From positions 1 through 64,000 of the forward strand of contig CAVOGL010000016.1 in the NCBI GenBank assembly GCA_963695415.1: a stretch of DNA of 64,000 nucleotides, written 5' to 3'. The stretch comes from CAVXWV01 sp963695415 (GTDB lineage Bacteria > Chloroflexota > Anaerolineae > Anaerolineales > UBA4823). The position numbers and the translations under genes were made by a program. Positions 18,880 through 26,022 of the stretch are shown piece after piece; within the stretch, counting starts at the first letter, position 1, and each line of letters starts with the position of its first letter. Below the pieces are notes generated by a model, which saw only the letters and a program-made list of their open reading frames with translations, was not told the DNA's origin and searched no databases.

Positions 18880-18916
18880 AGTCCTTAAATAAATTCTAAT
18901 CCCTGGAGGATAATTA

Positions 18917-19147
18917 ATGTCTGAACAAACACCCGTCGAAGTTGTCCAACCTGGATACTATTCAACTCCGCAGCAGAATGGGAACACTGCGCTGCGCGTG
19001 ATCCTGGTGATAATCCTGGTCCTGGTTCTTTGTTGCTGCTGCGCCATGATCGCTTTCGTAGCCGGACTCTGGGGGTTTTTGGGGTGGCTGTGGAACAACG
19101 GCGATAGTATCTTTTATCTGGGTCAGCTGCTTCCCCTGGTTGTGTAA
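18917..19147 (+). CDS. Small membrane protein with Cys-rich helix, unknown
   Basis: A 76-residue protein: a polar Pro/Gln-rich N-terminus (TPVEVVQPGYYSTPQQ), one long hydrophobic segment with a run of cysteines (VLVLCCCCAMIAF), then aromatic residues (GLWGFLGWLWNNGDS). A GGAGGATAATTA ribosome-binding site precedes the ATG. No family recognised. Its 3' end overlaps the 3' end of the convergent DUF402 gene by 25 bases. Confidence 0.65.
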   Translation: MSEQTPVEVVQPGYYSTPQQNGNTALRVILVIILVLVLCCCCAMIAFVAGLWGFLGWLWNNGDSIFYLGQLLPLVV

Positions 19148-19626
19148 ACCTGTTTAGTTGTTTGTTCCGTAAAGAATGCCTGTAATTCTTTCAGCGCTTT
19201 GCGTGCGGATTCGCGCAAGGCGCTGCTTATTTCCAATTCGTTGAATTCGTCTTCATCCAAAACGATTTGTTTACCATCAGGAAATACAAGCAGATCCAGC
19301 GCAAGGTCCATATACGAGATTTGGTTAGAGGTAATACGCGCAGGAGTGGCTATATTGCAGTACCACCCGCGCAGATGGTCGTCTGTTTTGGCATGGATCT
19401 CAAAAATGTTGTACCACCTGTCGGTGTAATAGGTCTCCACAAAACGATCCCCTTGCGCCAACAGCATGCCATGAAAACTGGTGTCTTCCCGATCAAAAAA
19501 CGCTTCCAGAACCAGGCTGGTTCCGTCCTGGCTGAGAAGTTCGCCCTGGTAGCGCCATGTTTCTTCGCCATGCGTGTTTAATTTGATCACTGACAACCAT
19601 CGTGGATTGGCAGATGTTCTGCTCAT
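19123..19626 (-). CDS. DUF402 family protein
   Basis: A 167-residue DUF402 protein. Family hallmarks are the RYQGELLSQDGTSLVLEAFFDR opening, ETYYTDRWYNIFEIH, LRGWYCNIATPA, and the acidic metal-binding segment DLALDLLVFPDG followed by VLDEDEFNEL. Characterised relatives are nucleoside-diphosphate-hydrolysing enzymes (Ntdp-type); whether this one shares that activity is not shown. The ATG at 19626 overlaps the stop of the thiamine ABC ATPase gene (ATGA), so it is probably the last gene of the thiamine operon, although its role there is unclear. Confidence 0.8.
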   Translation of the reverse strand: MSRTSANPRWLSVIKLNTHGEETWRYQGELLSQDGTSLVLEAFFDREDTSFHGMLLAQGDRFVETYYTDRWYNIFEIHAKTDDHLRGWYCNIATPARITSNQISYMDLALDLLVFPDGKQIVLDEDEFNELEISSALRESARKALKELQAFFTEQTTKQVYTTRGSS

Positions 19627-20720
19627 TCGCTTTGACCTCTTGTAGTGAAAATTTGTAAAGCAGCGCCTGGATCGAAACTGAGACACACCTTTTCGCCTAT
19701 CTTGGGGATGGTGCCCGAGGTGGTCTGATCTGGCGCCTGTGGTTCAATACTGGAGAAGGCGGGGATCTCGAACTGCAGACGTTCTCCCTGCGCAGTCACA
19801 CTCAACCGCCACGAATTCCCGCGGAAGGATGAGTTAGAAACGAGTGCGGTCAGCTGGCACCTCCCGCGCCCATCCAGACGGACAGCGTCCGGTCGCAGAA
19901 GCGCTTTGACATCACCAGTTTTATAATCTCCATCGATCGGGAATACGCCGAAATTTGTACGTAAATGAGTCACTGTCCCATCAATGAATATTGCCCCGGA
20001 TATCAGGTTGTTCAGCCCCAGGAACCGGGCGACGAAAATGCTCGCCGGGGTCTGGTAAATCTCTTGGGCTGTACCTGTTTGCTCGATCTTCCCGGCATTC
20101 AAAACCACAATCCGATCTGAGAGCACAAAGGCTTCTTCCTGGTCGTGGGTCACGTAAATGGCAGTCAACTTTTCGTGTCTTAATACCCGGCGCAAATCCT
20201 CGACCAGCCGCTCGCGCAGGGTTCGGTCTAATGATCCCAGGGGTTCGTCCAGCATGAGTAGTTTTGGCTGAGGAGCCAGCGATCTTGCGAGCGCCACGCG
20301 CTGTTGTTCGCCACCGGAAAGATTGTTTACATCTCTCCTGGCATAGCCGGGCAGCCCGACAAGCTGGAGCACCTCTTCTGTCCTTTGTTTCATCTGTTCT
20401 GTGCCCATGCCCATCATTTTCAATCCAAAAGAGACATTCTCCTCCACATTGCGGTGAGGGAACAAGGCATAATCCTGGAACATGAGCCCGAAGCCGCGCT
20501 GGTGCGGATGAACACCTTCCAGTGATTGTTCGTTCCAAAAAATACCGCCCGAATCGGGGTTATCCAGACCGGCGATGAGATTCAGGATGGTGGATTTACC
20601 GCACCCACTGGGACCCAGGACAGCCAGGATTTCGCCCTGACCGACTTCAAAAGACACTGAATTAACCGCAAGTGTCTCTCCGAAGGACTTGACCAGCTTT
20701 TCCAGCCTTAACCCTTCCAT
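19623..20720 (-). CDS. thiQ: Thiamine ABC transporter ATP-binding protein
   Basis: The ATPase of an importer, most likely for thiamine. Walker A is GPSGCGKST, the Q-loop is MFQDYALFPH, the signature NLSGGEQQRVALARSL, Walker B LLMLDEPLGSLD and the H-loop YVTHDQ. At 365 residues it is longer than enterobacterial ThiQ because it carries a C-terminal TOBE-like domain, as in iron and polyamine importers (FbpC/PotA type). The thiamine assignment comes from context: it lies in an operon behind a TPP riboswitch together with thiamine pyrophosphokinase and a thiamine-type binding protein. It begins 6 bases after the permease gene and its stop overlaps the DUF402 start. Confidence 0.85.
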   Translation of the reverse strand: MEGLRLEKLVKSFGETLAVNSVSFEVGQGEILAVLGPSGCGKSTILNLIAGLDNPDSGGIFWNEQSLEGVHPHQRGFGLMFQDYALFPHRNVEENVSFGLKMMGMGTEQMKQRTEEVLQLVGLPGYARRDVNNLSGGEQQRVALARSLAPQPKLLMLDEPLGSLDRTLRERLVEDLRRVLRHEKLTAIYVTHDQEEAFVLSDRIVVLNAGKIEQTGTAQEIYQTPASIFVARFLGLNNLISGAIFIDGTVTHLRTNFGVFPIDGDYKTGDVKALLRPDAVRLDGRGRCQLTALVSNSSFRGNSWRLSVTAQGERLQFEIPAFSSIEPQAPDQTTSGTIPKIGEKVCLSFDPGAALQIFTTRGQSE

Positions 20721-20726
20721 CAGAAT

Positions 20727-22451
20727 TCACCGATTCCTTGCGGGCGGAATCTTTCCATCAGAAAAGATTGCCGCAGCGGTCACCGTCATCAGAACGGTGC
20801 TTAGAGCCATCGCCTGACCGTAGAAAAGCGCCCCGGGCTGCGAGAGTAAGCGAAAAATTGTCACGGGGATTGTGGGATATTCTGGACGGGCAATCAGTGC
20901 TGTAGCGCCAAATTCACCCAGGGAGATGGTAAAGGCGAATATGGCTGCTACCAATATTGCCTTGCCAGCCATCGGAACATCCACACTGCGGGCTACCTGG
21001 AGAGGGGAAGCTCCTAACACTGCCGCAGCCTGGCGCAGGCGTGGGCGGATACTGCTTAATGCAGGGGTCAGGCTGCGAACGGCAAAAGGGAATGCTACCA
21101 ATGTATGTGCCAGCGGGACCAGGATGGGAGAGGCGCGCAGATCCACAGGGGGGTGATCCAGGGCGATGATAAAACCCAAACCCAGGGTCACCGCGGAGGT
21201 CCCCAAGGGCAGCATCAGCAGCGGATCCAGGAGGCGGTTCAGGCGAGAATTGGCGTTCCGTGAGAGGGCAAAAGCAGCTGGAAGACCCAGGACCAGAGCC
21301 AGCACGACGGTGAGACTGGCGTAAACCAGAGAAATGCTGATTGATGTCATGGGAGACGCGTAAAACAAGGTTTGCCTCCGGTTGGTGTTTAATTCTCTGT
21401 AATAATCCAGCGTCAAACCCTGGTATTGGCTGCCTGGCTGCCCGCGCACACTTTCAAAATGGGTAAAGGAGCGCGCCGAAAGCGCGATGAGCGGCGCGGT
21501 CATCAGTAAAAGCAGAATTGTGATCAACGATACAGCTAAGATACGGCTGCGCCAACCACGCAGGGGTTTTTGAGCGTAGGCTTGCGGCTTCAATGAGACC
21601 GGGCGTGTGGTGCGTCTTGCCAGACGGGTGTAAATTACGGTAAAAACCAGGGTAAAGAATAGCTGCAGAATCGAAAGTGCTGCTGCAACCGGAAGATTGA
21701 ACAGGCTGACGGTCTGGTAATAAATCTCGACTTCCATTGTGGCGAAGCGCGGACCGCCGAGGATCAGCACAACGGCAAAAGAGGTGAAATCGAATAAGAA
21801 AACCAGCAGGCTGGCGGTTATGATGGCGGGTGCTAATAGAGGCACAGTCACTTCCCGCAGCACCTGCCAGCGGTTCGCACCCAGCACCTCAGCTGCCTGT
21901 CCCATGCGCGGGTCGAGGTGCGCCCAATAGTCTCCCACCATGCGCACAATAATGGTTGTATTGTAGAAAACATGAGCCACCAGGATGGCTGTCAGCGTGT
22001 TGGTGAAATGGATTGGCGGGCTGGTCAGGTCAAAGAGGGACATCAACCCCTGGTTGATCCAGCCGCGCGGACCCAGCAGGGCATTAAAGGCTGCAGCGAC
22101 AACAATGGCGGGTAAAACGAAGGGAATTCCGGTAAGCGCCTGGATGAATGACTTCCCCCGGAACTTGTAGTGCGACATCAAGAATGCCACGGGCAGACCC
22201 AGGAGCAGGGTGAATACGGTTGATAGGATCGCCTGGTAGAAAGTGAAGCCAATAACAGCCCGGGTAGAGTCCGATCGAAAAATATCCACGAAGGGCTGGA
22301 TGAATTGGCTGCTGCGCGCCAGGCTTGTGCCCAGGATACTGCCCAGCGGATAAAAATAGAACAGCAGCAGGAAAACCAGCGGGAGCAGCCATAACAACAG
22401 GACTCCCACCCAGCCAGTTTTTTTTGTCTTCAACTCATCTTTCTCCACCAC
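20727..22451 (-). CDS. thiP: Thiamine ABC transporter permease (two fused permease halves)
   Basis: A permease of about 570 residues formed by two binding-protein-dependent permease halves in one chain, as in ThiP and FbpB. Each half has six hydrophobic helices and an EAA-type loop (AAEVLGANRWQVLREVTVPLLAPAI in the first half; AAAVLGASPLQVARSVDVPM in the second). The start is uncertain. The frame is open into the binding-protein gene, but that gene stops at 22456; in-frame GTG codons at 22451 and 22448 and a TTG at 22433 (GGAG 9 bases upstream) are the candidates, so start and stop overlap or nearly so. It imports thiamine with its neighbours, judged from the riboswitch and TPK in the same operon. 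Confidence 0.83.
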   Translation of the reverse strand: MVEKDELKTKKTGWVGVLLLWLLPLVFLLLFYFYPLGSILGTSLARSSQFIQPFVDIFRSDSTRAVIGFTFYQAILSTVFTLLLGLPVAFLMSHYKFRGKSFIQALTGIPFVLPAIVVAAAFNALLGPRGWINQGLMSLFDLTSPPIHFTNTLTAILVAHVFYNTTIIVRMVGDYWAHLDPRMGQAAEVLGANRWQVLREVTVPLLAPAIITASLLVFLFDFTSFAVVLILGGPRFATMEVEIYYQTVSLFNLPVAAALSILQLFFTLVFTVIYTRLARRTTRPVSLKPQAYAQKPLRGWRSRILAVSLITILLLLMTAPLIALSARSFTHFESVRGQPGSQYQGLTLDYYRELNTNRRQTLFYASPMTSISISLVYASLTVVLALVLGLPAAFALSRNANSRLNRLLDPLLMLPLGTSAVTLGLGFIIALDHPPVDLRASPILVPLAHTLVAFPFAVRSLTPALSSIRPRLRQAAAVLGASPLQVARSVDVPMAGKAILVAAIFAFTISLGEFGATALIARPEYPTIPVTIFRLLSQPGALFYGQAMALSTVLMTVTAAAIFSDGKIPPARNR

Positions 22452-22455
22452 AGGT

Positions 22456-23517
22456 TTAACGGAGCACGGAACTCGTCCATTCCTGGATCCAAAGCTCTCG
22501 GTTTTCTGCGATGTAATCCGGGTCCAGAGATGCCGGGGAAACCGGTTCAACCGTAAAACGGGTAAATGTTTCGTCCAATTGCGCGTTGTCGTTCACCGGG
22601 TAAACGAACATTTGCAATGGCAGATCCTCCTGCAGGGTTGTTGAAAGCATAAAGTCGATCCACTTTTCCGCAAGTTCCCTGTTCCGGGTCCCTTTTAGGA
22701 TGCCAGCGAATTCGATTTGCCGGAAGCAGCTCTCATCGCCAACAACCGCTGCCGTGGGTGCGTCGTCAAGAGGTTCGCTGGCGAAAATGATTTCAGCAAC
22801 AGGGCTGGATGAATAGGACAACACAATTGGGCGTGTGCCTCCCGACCGGCTGAATTCGGTGTAGTAGGCGGTCTCCCAATCGTTGACTACCAGGAGGTCG
22901 TTTTCCACCAGCTGCTGCCAGTAATCCAGGTAGCCTTCTTCGCCAAAATGGGCGATGGTCGCTAACAGGAAAGCCAGTCCCGGTGATGATGTGGCGGGAT
23001 TTTGTACGACAATCAAGCTTTTATATTCGGGCTTCACCAGGTCTTCCAGCAGCGAAGGGGGCGTGATGCCGGACTCATCGAAATACGCCTTGTCAAAATT
23101 CAGGCATACGTCCCCGTAATCGACAGGCAGGGCGCGGTTTTGAGGATCGAGTTTGAACTCTATGGATATATCCTTGAGCAGACCTAATTCGTAAGGTTCG
23201 AAGATATCTTCTTGCAGGGCACGGCTCAAGAAAGTGTTGTCTACGCCGTAAAACACATCCGCCAACGGGTTGTCTTTGGAAAGGATGGCTTTGTTCAGCG
23301 CAGTGCCGGTGTCGCCTGAGGCGAGGAAGGTGATTTTGGCATGGTGATTCTCTTCGAAGGCTGCCACCACCTCTTCGGAGATGGCAAACGAATCGTGGGT
23401 CATTACGGTCAATTCCTGCGGAGTGGTGGGTGTTCCCATTCCGGGTGTGTCAGATGACTGCGTGCAGCCTGCAATCAAAAAGCTGAGTGCTAATAAGACA
23501 ATAAATTTTTTGTTCAC
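22456..23517 (-). CDS. thiB: Thiamine ABC transporter substrate-binding lipoprotein
   Basis: A 353-residue extracytoplasmic binding protein (TbpA/ThiB type). It has a lipoprotein signal with lipobox LIAGC at about residue 18, then the family opening ELTVMTHDSFAISEEVV, GDTGTALNKAILSKDNPLADV with the ligand hinge, PVDYGDVCLN and a NPATSSPGLAFLLATI segment. Binding-protein relatives for thiamine share these. It follows the pyrophosphokinase gene by 25 bases and precedes the permease in one operon under the TPP riboswitch. Confidence 0.87.
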   Translation of the reverse strand: MNKKFIVLLALSFLIAGCTQSSDTPGMGTPTTPQELTVMTHDSFAISEEVVAAFEENHHAKITFLASGDTGTALNKAILSKDNPLADVFYGVDNTFLSRALQEDIFEPYELGLLKDISIEFKLDPQNRALPVDYGDVCLNFDKAYFDESGITPPSLLEDLVKPEYKSLIVVQNPATSSPGLAFLLATIAHFGEEGYLDYWQQLVENDLLVVNDWETAYYTEFSRSGGTRPIVLSYSSSPVAEIIFASEPLDDAPTAAVVGDESCFRQIEFAGILKGTRNRELAEKWIDFMLSTTLQEDLPLQMFVYPVNDNAQLDETFTRFTVEPVSPASLDPDYIAENRELWIQEWTSSVLR

Positions 23518-23542
23518 CTTGTTACCTCTATTACTCTATCCA

Positions 23543-24211
23543 TTAAAAGTGGATCATAACAATCACCAGCAGACCCGCACCCAGTGAAACAGTCGCCGTG
23601 GTGCCCAGGAGCACATTACTGATCCCTCGGGTGCTGCCAAACACCAGGTTTTCTGCATTTAATGGATATTCCAATCCACGTGTGTGAATCATGTCGGCGT
23701 CACCCAGCAGCGGCACCAGGGAAACGGTGTCCCCGGGCTTGCCATACAGGGTCAGGATCTCACCGGCTCTCAGTAATTGTATTTCCTGAGCGCCATCGAC
23801 CAGCTTGATCTGAATATTGGAAAAATCACTTTTCGCAGGCAGGAGTAAATTTGCCAGGGTCTGGTCCCAACGGTTGCCCAGTGCACCCAGGATCAGGATT
23901 TCCAGGCACCCCTTATTTTGCGCATAGATAAGCGCCAGCTCAAGATCTGTGAAGTCCTTACGCTGAGGAAAGCGGTTAACCTCTGTCCCAGCATTCTCGA
24001 ACTCGGTCACCAGGTTTTCGGGGATGGAGTCAAGGTCTCCCACCAGCACATGTGGTGTGATGTTCAGACGCTTGCAGTGCATTCCCCCGCCATCAACAGC
24101 GATAATCAGGTCATTCTCCCGGAGAATCTTTTCGTTAGCCGACCAGGAGACCAGGTCGCCATTGGCAAAGATGACAGCTCGTCGGGTGATCTTTTCGGTT
24201 GGGGTGGAAAT
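23543..24211 (-). CDS. Thiamine pyrophosphokinase, probable AUU start
   Basis: Transfers pyrophosphate from ATP to thiamine, making the cofactor TPP. The protein of 222 residues has the TPK core: RAVIFANGDL, a NDLIIAVDGGGMHC segment, then VLVGDLDSIPENL (metal-binding Asp pair), FPQRKDFTDLELAL and GALGNRWDQTLANL, with a beta-sandwich C-terminal region that contains HTRGLEYPL. The conserved N-terminus needs a start near 24211, but there is no in-frame ATG, GTG or TTG there. The only candidate is ATT at 24209-24211, six bases after a perfect AAGGAGG. The first ATG (24082) would delete the conserved ANGD and DGG region. An ATT start, as in infC, is therefore likely; a base error is the alternative. 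First gene of the thiamine operon. Confidence 0.85.
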   Translation of the reverse strand: MSTPTEKITRRAVIFANGDLVSWSANEKILRENDLIIAVDGGGMHCKRLNITPHVLVGDLDSIPENLVTEFENAGTEVNRFPQRKDFTDLELALIYAQNKGCLEILILGALGNRWDQTLANLLLPAKSDFSNIQIKLVDGAQEIQLLRAGEILTLYGKPGDTVSLVPLLGDADMIHTRGLEYPLNAENLVFGSTRGISNVLLGTTATVSLGAGLLVIVMIHF

Positions 24212-24246
24212 AAAAAACCTCCTTATCTTTCACCGAGGGAGGTTTT
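24212..24246 (-). terminator. Riboswitch-controlled terminator containing the Shine-Dalgarno
   Basis: On the minus strand the 9-bp stem AAAACCTCC / GGAGGTTTT with a 15-base loop is followed directly by further Ts (24212-24217). Its 3' arm contains AAGGAGG, the ribosome-binding site of the thiamine pyrophosphokinase gene, so one hairpin can both stop transcription and hide the ribosome-binding site. It lies just downstream of the TPP riboswitch aptamer and is its probable expression platform. Confidence 0.85.
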
Positions 24247-24261
24247 GTTTTTATCTTGGTG

Positions 24262-24358
24262 CTATCCCTCCGCCGGTATTATCCGGATCAGGTTCGCGGG
24301 TCAAAGGCATTTGCTCCTTTATCTCAGCCTGGCAACTCAGGCTCCCCGTGCAAGTGAT
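24262..24358 (-). ncRNA. TPP riboswitch (THI element)
   Basis: The minus strand carries the conserved THI-box parts in order: CGGGGAGCC, a stem ending in GGCTGAGA, ACCCGCGAACCTGATC, then GGATAATACCGGCGGAGGGA. CUGAGA and ACCUGAUC...GAUAAUACCGGCG are the pyrimidine- and pyrophosphate-sensing parts of the aptamer. It lies between a consensus promoter and the terminator in front of the thiamine operon, so TPP binding should reduce its expression. Confidence 0.95.
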
Positions 24359-24368
24359 TGGTGCTGTA

Positions 24369-24397
24369 AGTATACCGAAGTAGATTTAGATTGTCAA
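24369..24397 (-). promoter_or_regulatory. Sigma-70-type promoter of the thiamine operon
   Basis: TTGACA (24397-24392), a 17-base spacer and TATACT (24374-24369) on the minus strand. The predicted transcript would begin at about 24362, immediately before the TPP aptamer. Confidence 0.85.
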
Positions 24398-24427
24398 CAA
24401 ACCCTAAATTTCAATAAGACAGATCGC

Positions 24428-24456
24428 TTGACAGATTCAATCCAAGCATCTAAAAT
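24428..24456 (+). promoter_or_regulatory. Sigma-70-type promoter of the metY-metA operon
   Basis: TTGACA (24428-24433), a 17-base spacer and TAAAAT (24451-24456). Transcription should start at about 24463, only a few bases before the leader-peptide ATG. This promoter is divergent from the thiamine promoter, 30 bases apart. Confidence 0.82.
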
Positions 24457-24466
24457 CAACCGAATT

Positions 24467-24556
24467 ATGAAAGCTAACAGGCTTACCAGGATTTCGAATT
24501 GTATGATGTGCATGAGGTGGGGAGGTGCCCCGAGCCTCGTGCGACTTGTGATGTAA
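24467..24556 (+). CDS. Putative Cys/Met leader peptide of the metY-metA attenuator
   Basis: A 29-codon open frame beginning with ATG four bases after the predicted transcription start and ending at TAA 24554-24556. Codons at 24500-24514 read Cys-Met-Met-Cys-Met, a dense cluster of exactly the amino acids made downstream of the pathway; methionine appears five times in all after or including these and the start. An intrinsic terminator follows 22 bases later. The layout is that of a ribosome-mediated transcription attenuator: slow decoding of Met or Cys codons would alter folding of the leader. There is no clear Shine-Dalgarno sequence, and translation would have to be leaderless. This is an inference from sequence; no homologous leader is known to me. 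Confidence 0.6.
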   Translation: MKANRLTRISNCMMCMRWGGAPSLVRLVM

Positions 24557-24577
24557 AACAACCACCAGTTCATAGAG

Positions 24578-24632
24578 GCAGCGGACAGCCTCCCGCAACG
24601 AATGTTGTGAGAAGCTGTCCGCTGCTTTTTTT
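24578..24632 (+). terminator. Intrinsic terminator/attenuator upstream of metY
   Basis: A perfect 12-bp stem (GCAGCGGACAGC 24578-24589 with GCTGTCCGCTGC 24614-24625) followed by seven Ts. It lies between the leader peptide and metY, with only 31 bases to the metY start, so it cannot serve an upstream gene and must be an attenuator. A smaller hairpin, GAGGC 24575-24579 with GCCTC 24588-24592, would block its 5' arm and could act as antiterminator. Confidence 0.9.
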
Positions 24633-24663
24633 ATTTCAATTTATGGAAAAGGAAACATTGACG

Positions 24664-25953
24664 ATGACACAAGAAGATACCTCAAGGAAATATGGCTTTA
24701 CCACCCGGCAGCTGCATGCAGGGCAGCAGCCGGATCCCACCACCGGCTCGCGAGCAGTGCCAATTTACCAGACCACGTCTTATGTTTTTAGAGACACCGA
24801 TCATGCAGCCCGTCTTTTTGCACTGGAGGAAACGGGCAACATCTACACGCGTATCATGAATCCGACCACAGACGTGTTCGAGCAGCGCGTGGCAGACCTG
24901 GAAGGAGGCGTGGGCGCCCTGGCAGCATCCTCGGGTCACGGAGCCCAGACCATGCTGATCCTGACGCTGTGCAGCAGCGGAGATCACATCGTTTCCGCCA
25001 GCACGCTGTACGGCGGTACCTACAACCAGTTCGAATATACATTCCCCAGGATTGGCATCGACGTCACATTTGTCGACCCAAGCGATCCTGAAAATTTCCG
25101 CAAGGCGATCCGACCAAACACGAAGTTAATCTGGGGCGAGACACTCGGCAACCCGCGCATCAATGTTTTCCCTTTTGAGCAAGTTGCTGGTATCGCCCGG
25201 GAAAACGGCATCCCTTTGGGCATCGACAACACTTTTGCGACACCGTATTTGTGCAGACCCTTCGAATGGGGGGTGAACCTGGTTGTGCACTCCACAACCA
25301 AGTTTATTGGCGGACATGGCACTTCCATCGGTGGGATGATCGTGGACGGCGGGAATTTTGACTGGGCTGGCAGCGGGCGGTTTCCTAATTTCACCGAGCC
25401 TGACCCGAGTTATCATGACCTGGTTTACGCTTCCCTGGGTGCGCCAGCTTTCATCCTCAAAGCCCGGGTGCAGATCCTGCGCGATATTGGCGCCTGCCAG
25501 GCGCCCATTAATTCCTGGCTGTTCCTGCAGGGTCTGGAGACGCTCAGTCTGCGCATGGACCGTCATGTTCAGAACGCCCAGGCAGTGGCGGAGTTCCTCG
25601 AATCGCATTCGAAAGTAGATTGGGTCACGTATCCTGGTCTGGCGAGTTATCCGGATCATGTAGTTTCAAAGAAATACCTGCCAAAGGGTCCGGGCGCAAT
25701 CCTGGGTTTTGGTATCAAGGGCGGCTTGAAAGCCGGCAGGCGTTTTATCGACCGGCTGCAGCTTTTCAGCCACCTGGCGAATGTGGGTGATGCTCGCAGC
25801 CTGGCGATCCATCCCGCCAGCACCACACACAGCCAGCTGTCATCCGACCAGCAGTTGAGCGCGGGAGTGACGCCAGATTTTGTACGTTTGAGTGTAGGCG
25901 TCGAGGATATTGATGACATCCTCTGGGACCTGGATCAAGCTCTCAATGTGTAA
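24664..25953 (+). CDS. metY: O-acetylhomoserine sulfhydrylase
   Basis: A 429-residue PLP enzyme of the Cys/Met-metabolism family that makes homocysteine from O-acetylhomoserine and sulfide. Typical parts are the N-terminal GFTTRQLHAGQQPDP, PIYQTTSYVF, YTRIMNPTTDVFEQR, SSGHGAQ, YGGTYNQF and ETLGNP. The PLP lysine is K213 in HSTTKFIGGHG, and the C-terminal RLSVGVED is conserved. Length and the GTYNQF variant match MetY rather than MetB or MetC. The ATG at 24664 has AAAAGGAAAC upstream; an earlier in-frame ATG at 24643 lacks a ribosome-binding site. It precedes metA by 69 bases, giving a two-gene route from homoserine to homocysteine. Confidence 0.95.
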   Translation: MTQEDTSRKYGFTTRQLHAGQQPDPTTGSRAVPIYQTTSYVFRDTDHAARLFALEETGNIYTRIMNPTTDVFEQRVADLEGGVGALAASSGHGAQTMLILTLCSSGDHIVSASTLYGGTYNQFEYTFPRIGIDVTFVDPSDPENFRKAIRPNTKLIWGETLGNPRINVFPFEQVAGIARENGIPLGIDNTFATPYLCRPFEWGVNLVVHSTTKFIGGHGTSIGGMIVDGGNFDWAGSGRFPNFTEPDPSYHDLVYASLGAPAFILKARVQILRDIGACQAPINSWLFLQGLETLSLRMDRHVQNAQAVAEFLESHSKVDWVTYPGLASYPDHVVSKKYLPKGPGAILGFGIKGGLKAGRRFIDRLQLFSHLANVGDARSLAIHPASTTHSQLSSDQQLSAGVTPDFVRLSVGVEDIDDILWDLDQALNV

Positions 25954-26022
25954 CCGTTGGACCATATCAATAACAGGCTGCAGCCATAATAAGCCGCAGT
26001 GTAGAAGAGTTGGAGGAAATTT

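Noticed and set aside
24463..24663. SAM-I riboswitch in front of metY
   Set aside because: The characteristic SAM-I core segments are absent and the leader contains a Met/Cys-rich frame.
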